Below are positions 57,601-64,000 of a stretch of 64,000 bases of DNA, one piece after another. Source of the stretch: Herpetosiphonaceae bacterium. GTDB taxonomy: Bacteria; Chloroflexota; Chloroflexia; Chloroflexales; Herpetosiphonaceae. Each line of letters opens with the position of its first letter. Position 1 is the first letter of the stretch. The notes beneath the pieces were generated by a model. That model saw nothing but the letters and a program-made list of their open reading frames with translations, was not told where the DNA came from and searched no databases. The position numbers were made by a program, and so were the translations under genes. The stretch is from NCBI GenBank assembly GCA_026003835.1, contig BPHZ01000001.1, positions 318,001 to 382,000 on the forward strand, in the 5' to 3' direction.

Positions 57601-58599
57601 TCCGCCGCCGGCGCCCGGCTGCTCGACGAGCCGGCGCAGCCGCGCGATGCTGTAGTGCTCCTGGTACAGCCGCAGCCCCTGCGCTGTCCCGTGGATCAGG
57701 CGGCGCTCTTCGGCCACCATCAGAAAGAGCAGGCGATAGACCAGGCGCAGAAGCTGGCGATAGTAGCCGAGGGCGTTGAGCTTGCCGGAGGCAAGCGCCT
57801 GGCGCAGTTCCTGATTGTGCGGATGCTCAAGCAGGCCGCGGCCCAGCGCCAGCAGCGCCTCCTCGACGCCGGCGCGCAAGCCCTCGCGGACGCGACCGCC
57901 CGCCTCAATTCCCTGCTGGTGGTAGTGCTCCAACAGCGAGCGCGGGGCGTCATCGCTGCTCTGCGGCAGCCGCGTGCGATGCAGCAGGCGGTAGAATAGG
58001 GCGAACTCGGAGAACTTCTCGCCCTCCATCATCGTCCGCAGGTCGAACTCGATATAGGTTGGCCGCGAGGTACGCGAAGAGTCGCGCAGCAGCCGTAGCT
58101 GCTCGCCGTTGGTGACGACGCCCCAGAGATGTTCGGTCAGGTTGAGATATTCCTGTACCAGCCCGTGCGGGGAGAGGCGCGGGCCGCCTCTGGGGGCGCG
58201 ATCGTCGAGCGAGCGGCGGATGCCCTCGATATGCACCGGCGGGGCGCTCTCATCCCGACCGGCGCGGTGCGAGATGGCGTAGGTGCGCCCCTGCACCACC
58301 GCCGCGCCCGGCATATAGGTCAGCGTATAGCCCAGCAGCTCCAGCAGCGGCGTGATCCAGTGCTCGCGGGTCAGCGACGTAGCGGGATCGGCGCTGTTCA
58401 AGCGGCGCAGCCTGCGCTGGAAGCTCTCCCAATGAGCGCGGGCATCGCTCCATGCCGCGGCGATCTCATCGGTCAGGCGGCGCGACCGCTCCAGGCCGAA
58501 ATCGGCGGGCTGCTGGCCCTCCGCTTCGCCGCTCGCGATACGCTCCAGCAGGTCGGCGGGGATGAGGTTGCCTTCTGTGATGATCGTCGTGAAGCTCAT
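54655..58599 (-). CDS. N6-adenine DNA methyltransferase, PglX/DrmMI-like
   Basis: 1314 residues. The SAM motif DPACGSGHFLLAAARRLG is near residue 495 and the catalytic NPPW in VVLGNPPWERIK is near 766, the order of type-II-G/Eco57I-like N6-adenine methylases. The length and the long N-terminal domain fit DISARM/BREX methylases. The C-terminal 350 residues are the likely target-recognition region. No nuclease motif was seen in it. Gaps of 105 bp (to the SNF2 gene, upstream) and 97 bp (to McrB) keep it in the operon. It would mark self DNA and thus protect it. Confidence 0.92.
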   Translation of the reverse strand: MSFTTIITEGNLIPADLLERIASGEAEGQQPADFGLERSRRLTDEIAAAWSDARAHWESFQRRLRRLNSADPATSLTREHWITPLLELLGYTLTYMPGAAVVQGRTYAISHRAGRDESAPPVHIEGIRRSLDDRAPRGGPRLSPHGLVQEYLNLTEHLWGVVTNGEQLRLLRDSSRTSRPTYIEFDLRTMMEGEKFSEFALFYRLLHRTRLPQSSDDAPRSLLEHYHQQGIEAGGRVREGLRAGVEEALLALGRGLLEHPHNQELRQALASGKLNALGYYRQLLRLVYRLLFLMVAEERRLIHGTAQGLRLYQEHYSIARLRRLVEQPGAGGGRHGDLWLGLLTTFRLLRDDESATILGVTALDGDLFGEDAIPDLETTRLYNNVLVRAIRALSLYRDQQSKHLRRVNYAALDVEELGSVYESLLDLRPVVETTSAAPFRFAAGTERKTTGSYYTRPELVQELIKSALEPVLHERLRAAGPDRQAREQAILSITVCDPACGSGHFLLAAARRLGRELAKVRSGEDQPSPDQFRRAVRDVISRCIYGVDLNPLAVDLCKLALWIEGYNSGMPLSFLDAHIRRGNSLIGATRALVEQGIPDGAFKEVTGDDKAAAAAFRKRNKKEREAHRTGQQMLALDYGDSRPRDNLAQAARQLDAAPDTSVAAVRAKAARYQQLHARGTGWYDTWTLYNLWTAAFFLPLTDPNDPTIPTTQTLLNFKHSPGTTHGLTVGRVNELAVELGFFHWELEFPQVFGEDGAGGFDVVLGNPPWERIKLQEQEHWIDVPSIAQAPNKAERERLIAEWRASDDPARRARVEKFDLAKHLAEAESRFVRASGRFPLTAVGDVNTYALFAEQARTMINPLGRAGIIVPTGIATDDTCKQFFGDLNQHRQLISLYDFENREAIFPGVHRSYKFCLLTIGETREPTRFLFFATNTEQLTDRWRGFTLTSEEIALLNPNTRTCPVFRTNADAELTKTIYRRVPVLVDEQSNINPWGVSFMAMFHMANDSHLFATAPGAGLLPLYEAKLLHQFTHRWATYENGGSREFTLDELAHPFCMVTPRYWVPQAEVEARLEGRWERRWLLGFRNITNATNERTAIFSLLPHVGVGNSAPVVLLHEQHPTVLFGCLLVTLDSLVLDFVARHKLGGTNLNFFVVKQLPVLAPDAFSAEDIAFIVPRVLELVYTAWDMQPFAEDIWAEQDEAGRCEVLARNAACNRDAPPELFAPRAGFPLPPFRWNEERRAVIRAELDARIARLYGLTRDELRYILDPADVYGPDFPGETFRVLKEKEIGQYGEYRTRRLVLEAWDREEARRS

Positions 58600-58655
58600 A
58601 GGCTAGTCACCCTTGGCGCTCGTTGTCCACTCCATCCACCGTGCTGAGGAGAACT

Positions 58656-58746
58656 GGAGGGGCGACGCCCTCCGGCTCCCGCTTTCCTGTTCGCAGCAAT
58701 GTGCTCAATCAGATCCGGGGCGGTTCGGAGGGGCGACGCCCTTTGG
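58656..58746. repeat. two palindromes of the dispersed family, one in coding sequence
   Basis: GGAGGGGCGACGCCCTCC (58656-58673) lies between the helicase and methylase genes. A second (58727-58746) is inside the 3' end of the SNF2 helicase gene and encodes its last residues. Confidence 0.75.
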
Positions 58747-61620
58747 AACCGGGAGGAGTACATACACCCCCAGCAGATCCAGCGGCAGATGCGGCTTGAC
58801 CGTTACACGGCCGGCGCGGATTGTCTGGCGTACTCTGCGGTGTGACTCGCGCAGCGCGCTGGCGCGAGCTTCGGCGATGGCGTTCAGCTCCGGCTGGAGC
58901 TCGTCGAACCAGGCGATAGCCTGGCTAAGCTGCTCGACCCGCTGGTCCTCGGGAATATTGCCGACCGGGAGCGTCTCGTCGAGCAGCGAGCGGGCCCTGG
59001 CCTCCTCCAGCCAGCGCAGATTGCCGGGATGGCCTTCAAAACCGGCGACGATCAGCTCCTCGGCCAATGCAGGCGCCGGTCGATCCTGGGTCTCGATAAG
59101 CAGGCGCAGCCGCAGCAGAATAATGGTCGTGCGGCGGGCGACCTCGGAGGTGCGGATGATGCTACAGCGGCTGGCCGGCGGCAGGTTGGCGCTGCTGTCT
59201 TCGAGCGCGCTGGTCAGGAGATATTCGGCCAGCGCCTCGGTAAGCGGATGCGTGCGGCCGACGAAATGAGCGCCGTCGGGCAGCGCTGAGTCGAACCCGA
59301 TCACAACGCTGGCCGGTATCTCCGTGGTTTTTCTTGACATAAAGGCAGGGCCGGCGCGCTCGCGAACGATCGCGGGCAGCGCCGCAAGGTGCAGCTTCCA
59401 GAGGCCGGGCCGCGCGCCGGGTGCGGCCGGCGTGAGCGGAGCGCCCAGGCGCTGGCAGGCGTCGCGCACAAAAGAGGCGACGGTCGTTGGGCTGCCGAGC
59501 ACCAGATCGCTCTCGTACAGCTCCTGGGCCACCTCTTCCGGCTTGATGGCGTGCTGGGCGAAGCGGCTGCGGCTGGCCTGCTCGCGCGCGGCAGCTCTGT
59601 CCCAGTCCTGATGGACGGCATTTAGATCGACCTCCGGCTCGCTCGCGAAGAGCGGCAGCTGTGTCGCCCGCTCGCCCTGCTGGAACAGCGAGCGCACAAC
59701 CGTCTCGACAACACTTTCGCTGTTGACCGGCAGGGGCACCATAATGCCGAGCGTCTTGTGAATGCTGATGGCTTTCCGCAGCAGAACGTTGAGCACGGCC
59801 TCGTCGATGGGATTATCGACACCATATAGCAGCGTTGCTCGCACTTCGGCTCTTGGCTGGCCGAAGCGGTCCACGCGGCCCTCGCGCTGCTCCAGCCGGT
59901 TCGGGTTCCAGGGCAGGTCATAGTGAACGACCGCGTCAAAGGCTTCTTGCAGATTAATGCCCTCGCTCAAGCAGTCTGTCGCTACTAGCACCCGGCAAGG
60001 GCTGGCGGCAAGCTCCATCACGCGCTGCTCGCGCTCGTCCTCTGAGCTGGCCCCGGTGACCGAAATAATATGCAGATCCGGGAACTCTTTTTTCAAGCGG
60101 CGCCGCAGCTCGTCGGCCAGGTAGTCAGCCGTAGCAATATAGCGGCAATAGACGATAGGATGGAACTGATCGCGCAGTAACTGCGCTACCTCGCGGGCTG
60201 CCGCGGCGGCCTTTGGGTCCGCATCCCCCCGCAGCCTGGCCGCCCGGCGGATGAATGCGTGCAGCCGCTGGCGATCGCTCGTCCCCAGCTGGGCCTCGCC
60301 CTGTTCGACCACCGGCGTCGGCTCGAAGTCCTGGGCGGTCTCCTGCTCCGCGAAGTCGAAGACATAGGTGGCAAAGATCGACAGATCTTCTTCGCCCAGC
60401 TCCTGATTGAGCCGCGCAAGGCGTGCTTTCAGCGTCGCCTCGGCCGCCGCCGGGCTGCTCATCACACAGCGCAGGAGCGCCAGGGCGGCCCAGTAGCGCA
60501 CCCGCCGCTTCCAGACCGTCATGCCGCTGCTTTCGTCGCGTACCAGCCCGCGGGCGAAGCTGTACACATCGTCGAACAGGTTGCGGTATTCAGGCGAATC
60601 GGCCAGGCGGTAGGTGATCTCACGCGATGTTCTGATCGGGAAAGGCGTCTCCTCGCCCATCCATCTACTGACATCCGCGCGCCGGCGCTGGACCAGGTGG
60701 CGGGCCAGCCGGCGCCGGTCGTTCTCACTGATCTGCTCAAGGTTGAGCTGTCCAAAGGCCGGATCGAGCAGCTCAAGCAGTGAGCGAAAGGCATCTTCGA
60801 CGCCGCTGTGAGGGGTCGCGGTAAGCAGAATCAGGTGCCGCGCGCTATCACGCGCCAGCTCGCGCAGCAGCTCATGGCGCTGCTGGGCATCCCGGCTGTT
60901 CGAGCGGGCGGCAGTGTGAACCTCGTCGACGATGACCAGCTCAGGGCAGCCTTTGAGGAAGCTATAGCGCCGCCGATCAGATTTGACAAAATCGATGCTG
61001 ACCACCAGCGCCGGGTAGTGCTCGAAGACGCTGATATCCCCTGGCGGCAGCGCGCGCTCAAGCTGGGCGATGGTGCCCGATCTGACGACGACAGCGTTGA
61101 TGGCGAACTTATCGTGCAGCTCGCGCTGCCACTGGTCGCAGAGGTGCGGTGGGCAGACCACCACCATCCTGCGCGCCTCGCCGCGATCAAGCAGCTCGCG
61201 GGCGATCAAGCCGGCCTCGATGGTCTTGCCGATACCGACATCGTCGGCAATCAGCAGCCGCACTGGATCGAGGCGCAGGGCCATCAGCAGCGGCACAAGC
61301 TGGAAGGGCCGCGGGCGGACGCTGATGCGCCCCAACGAGCGAAAGGGGCCGGCTCCGCTGCGAAAGGTCAGCCGGGTTGCGTCGCGCAGCAGACGACCGG
61401 AGATATAATCCCCGCAGCGCGCGGGGTCAGGCAGCTTGAACTGGGCCGGCCTGACAGTATCCACGCCCAGCGCCCGGCTCAGCGGCAGGTAGATGCCTGT
61501 GGTTTCGCTTTCTGTCCCGCCGAGCGGGCGCAGGATCAGCAGATCCGGCGATTCGGACGGAAGCACAACCCATTCACGTTCACGGCAGCTGACAAGCGAG
61601 CCGGGAGAAAAGTCTGTCAT
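58705..61620 (-). CDS. SNF2-family helicase, DrmD-like
   Basis: 971 residues. Motor motifs in order: motif I DDVGIGKT (126-133), DEVH, LTATPH, a second domain with VLVATDCLSEGINLQ and LEQREGRVDRFGQPR (motif VI). The helicase is of the class found in class 1 DISARM (DrmD), which carries a long C-terminal region; here the region after residue 680 (GSPTTVASFVRDACQRLG...) is unassigned. The end (PVPKGVAPPNRPGSD) is coded by the dispersed palindrome. The ATG overlaps the upstream helicase stop by 4 bp (ATGA), so they are translated together. Confidence 0.92.
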   Translation of the reverse strand: MTDFSPGSLVSCREREWVVLPSESPDLLILRPLGGTESETTGIYLPLSRALGVDTVRPAQFKLPDPARCGDYISGRLLRDATRLTFRSGAGPFRSLGRISVRPRPFQLVPLLMALRLDPVRLLIADDVGIGKTIEAGLIARELLDRGEARRMVVVCPPHLCDQWQRELHDKFAINAVVVRSGTIAQLERALPPGDISVFEHYPALVVSIDFVKSDRRRYSFLKGCPELVIVDEVHTAARSNSRDAQQRHELLRELARDSARHLILLTATPHSGVEDAFRSLLELLDPAFGQLNLEQISENDRRRLARHLVQRRRADVSRWMGEETPFPIRTSREITYRLADSPEYRNLFDDVYSFARGLVRDESSGMTVWKRRVRYWAALALLRCVMSSPAAAEATLKARLARLNQELGEEDLSIFATYVFDFAEQETAQDFEPTPVVEQGEAQLGTSDRQRLHAFIRRAARLRGDADPKAAAAAREVAQLLRDQFHPIVYCRYIATADYLADELRRRLKKEFPDLHIISVTGASSEDEREQRVMELAASPCRVLVATDCLSEGINLQEAFDAVVHYDLPWNPNRLEQREGRVDRFGQPRAEVRATLLYGVDNPIDEAVLNVLLRKAISIHKTLGIMVPLPVNSESVVETVVRSLFQQGERATQLPLFASEPEVDLNAVHQDWDRAAAREQASRSRFAQHAIKPEEVAQELYESDLVLGSPTTVASFVRDACQRLGAPLTPAAPGARPGLWKLHLAALPAIVRERAGPAFMSRKTTEIPASVVIGFDSALPDGAHFVGRTHPLTEALAEYLLTSALEDSSANLPPASRCSIIRTSEVARRTTIILLRLRLLIETQDRPAPALAEELIVAGFEGHPGNLRWLEEARARSLLDETLPVGNIPEDQRVEQLSQAIAWFDELQPELNAIAEARASALRESHRRVRQTIRAGRVTVKPHLPLDLLGVYVLLPVPKGVAPPNRPGSD

Positions 61621-64000
61621 CGTCCATCCACTCCCGTTGTTCCAAAGATCTCCTGCCAGCGCTGCAACTGCGACTCAAGATCCTCGTCCTGCCGCAGCAC
61701 AACGACACGATAGCCCGCATCCTCCAGGTCATAGCGAAGCGCCTGAAGCCTCTCGAGCGACTGCGGGTCCGCGCAGAAGACACAGGCGGCATGGTCGGCA
61801 TAGTAGAAATCGGGCTGGGTTGCCCGATCGGCCAGCGCTACCCGCGCCCGATCGGGGAGGCGCCGGCCCGTAGCCCGCAGGTGCGCGAGAACCTCGCGCG
61901 CGAAGGGGGAGCCCGCCTCGGCCAGCAGGCTCTCATAGTCGCTCCGCTCGGTGGTGGCAGCCTGCACATGGCAGTGAACGAGCTGGAGCAGCAGATCGCG
62001 CACCACTTGGCGCTTGAGCAGCGGATGATCGGGCTGATTTGTGTAGGAGAGCAGGCAGCGATAGCAGGCGTGCGAGCAGTCACGGGCCTCTTTTGGCATC
62101 TCGTCCCCGCTGTGGGGATCGATATGGCAGATCTCCAGCGCCGCCGCCGCCACCTGGCGCAGGGCGGTAGACTCTTCGACCAACCTGCTCAGAACGCCCA
62201 CCCCGCCCTCTGCCGCCTCCCAGAGCATAACGCGGCGCAGGTCGTCCATGCCGATACGCTCCGAGGCCAGCTCCTGATCTTCGACCTGGAAGACCGCCTG
62301 GATGCCGCGTTGGAGGGCATACTGGAGGTTCGCCAGCATGACCTCGCTGACCGGGATGAGCGGGCGGATCAGCAACAGGTTACGGGTATCGCGGACGAGG
62401 ACGCGCACGCCGCTGAGCAGCCGGTCCTGTTCAACATCGACGGCATCGTCCATCTCATCGCTCGGGCGCTTGCCCCAGATACCGCGCTTCAAATCGAGCA
62501 CAAAGCCATCGACTGCTGACCGTCGCCAGCGGTGATTGATACGCCAGAGAGTCGCCGCCGGCGCATAGGTCAGCTCCAGAAGCGGGTTGCCCCGTTGGTC
62601 CAAGACAACCGCCCCTGTCTGTCGTGTGCCGCTTGTGTTCGGCGCAAAGCGATAGTGGGTGGTGATCACATAGCCCTGCCGCCGGCGCTCCTCCTCCTCG
62701 CAGGTAATGCGCTCGATGCGCTGCGTCGCAACAGTTGCCATCTCAAACAGACGATCCGTCGTCAGGCTGGTATCGGCATCCAGCCGGGTACCGCATTGCT
62801 CGCACATATCGATTGTGACCACGGACGGCCCTTCATGGAAGAAGCCGCAGCTATGGCAGAGCTTTGCCGTCAGCAGCCGAGACTCAACGCTCCCCGCCGG
62901 AAGGATGGTGCGGATGACGCAATACTTCCGGCCCTCATGATAAATGATATTGCGAGGACCAAATTCTGAAAGCGCCAGAAACCGTGGTCGGGCCACAAAG
63001 GTCCCACTCTCAGCGCTGCCTGGCAGAAAGGCGCGTACAGGCAGACGCGGGAAATTGTAGCCCGGCAAGAACCCTTCGCTGGCGAAGTAGCGATAGGGGT
63101 AGAAATCCGAGTCATCCTTCTGCCCCTGATTGGAGAGCAGATCTTTCTGCCGCAGCGCCTCGCGCTCGCGGCGCTGGGCAGCTTCGATGTCAACCCCTTT
63201 GAGATGGCCGATATAGCGCCTATCGATCTCGTCGCGCGCCTCCTGGAGCTGGCGCTCCGCGGCGCTGTACAGCTCGCGCCAGCGGTCGCAGGCGCGATCG
63301 AAGCTCTGGGCTGCATCGGCGATGACGCGCTTCAGCCACTGCTCGGAGTACCAGCGTGTGCGTTGCAAATCAGGAGCATCAGAACGCAACATACGCCAGC
63401 ATATCTCAAAGCAATCGTGTTGCCGGGCCGGGTTGAGCTGGATGGCCGCCTGGACATCGGAGCGCAGCGGGTAGTTGCCGGCGGCATCAGCCGTATCAAG
63501 CAGCTCAATCATCGAGCGTCCAAGGGACAGGCCCGTCTGTCCGAGCCAAACGGCATGGACGTGGGCCTGGATCAGCTCTTCATTGGCGAGATCGAGACGG
63601 GGCGGGCTGACCACACCTGCAACCATGCGCTCCGGGTAGCGGAAGAAGTATTGATCGTGCCCGCTACCGACCGAGCAGGAGGTTGCGACGAATGCTGGCT
63701 CGCCGCTGCGCCCCGCGCGGCCGCTGCGCTGCGCGTAGTTCGCCGGCGTCGGCGGGACATTACGCAGATGCACCACGTTCAGCTCGGCGATATCAATGCC
63801 CAGCTCCATGGTCGGCGAGCAGAAGAGCACCGCTAGCTTGCCTGCCCGAAAGTCGTTCTCCCGCTGTTCACGATCGTCTTGTTTGACCTGGCCGGTATGC
63901 TCGCGGCCCTCAATGCCGCGCAGTCCGAGCGCGACCTCACGATAAAAGCCGGCGAAGAAATTGTTGCCGGTCCGTTCCGCCTCATAGGTAAGGTTCATAC
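61617..64000 (-). CDS. DUF1998 (YprA/DrmA-B-like) helicase, partial
   Basis: About 795 residues, cut by the window edge; the ATG at 63998 is internal, since the visible part begins within RecA domain 2 and domain 1 must lie beyond. CSPTMELGID (motif V) and YAQRSGRAGRSG (motif VI) are clear. The C-terminal half holds a zinc site: LCHSCGFFHEGPSV with CEQCG, and later CSHACYRCLLSY, the DUF1998/MZB signature. Here the helicase and DUF1998 are in one protein, whereas DISARM splits them as DrmA and DrmB. Related fusions occur in Druantia III and Dpd. It is the first visible gene of the operon. Confidence 0.9.
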   Translation of the reverse strand, partial: MNLTYEAERTGNNFFAGFYREVALGLRGIEGREHTGQVKQDDREQRENDFRAGKLAVLFCSPTMELGIDIAELNVVHLRNVPPTPANYAQRSGRAGRSGEPAFVATSCSVGSGHDQYFFRYPERMVAGVVSPPRLDLANEELIQAHVHAVWLGQTGLSLGRSMIELLDTADAAGNYPLRSDVQAAIQLNPARQHDCFEICWRMLRSDAPDLQRTRWYSEQWLKRVIADAAQSFDRACDRWRELYSAAERQLQEARDEIDRRYIGHLKGVDIEAAQRREREALRQKDLLSNQGQKDDSDFYPYRYFASEGFLPGYNFPRLPVRAFLPGSAESGTFVARPRFLALSEFGPRNIIYHEGRKYCVIRTILPAGSVESRLLTAKLCHSCGFFHEGPSVVTIDMCEQCGTRLDADTSLTTDRLFEMATVATQRIERITCEEEERRRQGYVITTHYRFAPNTSGTRQTGAVVLDQRGNPLLELTYAPAATLWRINHRWRRSAVDGFVLDLKRGIWGKRPSDEMDDAVDVEQDRLLSGVRVLVRDTRNLLLIRPLIPVSEVMLANLQYALQRGIQAVFQVEDQELASERIGMDDLRRVMLWEAAEGGVGVLSRLVEESTALRQVAAAALEICHIDPHSGDEMPKEARDCSHACYRCLLSYTNQPDHPLLKRQVVRDLLLQLVHCHVQAATTERSDYESLLAEAGSPFAREVLAHLRATGRRLPDRARVALADRATQPDFYYADHAACVFCADPQSLERLQALRYDLEDAGYRVVVLRQDEDLESQLQRWQEIFGTTGVDGR

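Noticed and set aside
55240..57999. A 919-codon open frame on the plus strand, antisense to the methyltransferase
   Set aside because: It mirrors the methylase frame in high-GC DNA, has low-complexity residues (Arg, Ala, Gln) and no domain; the methylase motifs on the other strand are clear.

Overview
The window looks like chromosomal DNA from a high-GC bacterium, most likely a member of the Chloroflexota. This is an inference from the gene mix, not a proof. The pointers are a FadN-type beta-oxidation operon, Tad/CpaF-type ATPases, an archaeal-type AspRS behind a T-box leader, and a secreted RCC1-repeat protein ending in a YVPLIAR-like tail. Many clear sigma70-type promoters (TTGACA-N17-TATRNT) and a family of dispersed GC-rich palindromes sit between genes. 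No rRNA, tRNA or CRISPR array was found.

Layout. 1-1027: the start of a Ser/Thr kinase (minus strand). 1.2-9.2 kb: a fatty-acid degradation run (alpha/beta hydrolase, SCP2-like protein, two acyl-CoA dehydrogenases, FadN-like fusion, thiolase). 9.4-13.8 kb (minus): response regulator, hybrid histidine kinase and a diheme cytochrome c. 14.1-15.8 kb: T-box leader and AspRS2. 15.9-17.6 kb: an insertion sequence bracketed by identical palindromes. 17.7-21.2 kb: cupin and two pilus/secretion-type ATPases. 21.3-23.3 kb: acetyl-CoA synthetase. 23.4-27.7 kb: a TetR-controlled run (ABC exporter, glutaredoxin-like, TlpA-like, DUF2085). 27.8-41.1 kb: housekeeping and salvage genes (frameshifted acyl-CoA ligase, aldolase, three phosphoribosyltransferases including PyrE, an alkyltransferase-like protein, thioesterase, phosphoesterase, dipeptidase, dehydrogenase, zincin, solute-binding protein, membrane protein).

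41.1-46.8 kb is a decaying or variable accessory stretch. It holds a DinB gene with one internal stop, an RCC1 remnant, and a 21-module RCC1 gene broken at three homologous poly-G runs. Restoring those runs to 8 G would give one protein of about 1190 residues. This could be slipped-strand phase variation or homopolymer error.

48.4-64.0 kb (minus, running off the window) is the most interesting part: a tightly packed defence operon. In transcription order it encodes a DUF1998 (YprA/DrmA-B-like) helicase, a DrmD-like SNF2 helicase, a PglX/DrmMI-like N6-adenine methylase, an McrB-like GTPase/AAA+ protein carrying HARE-HTH and EVE-like modules, and a DUF2357 PD-(D/E)XK nuclease with a C-terminal HEPN-like RNKAAH motif. 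It reads as a class-1 DISARM-like core joined to an McrBC-like effector pair, with no DrmC phospholipase-D gene visible.
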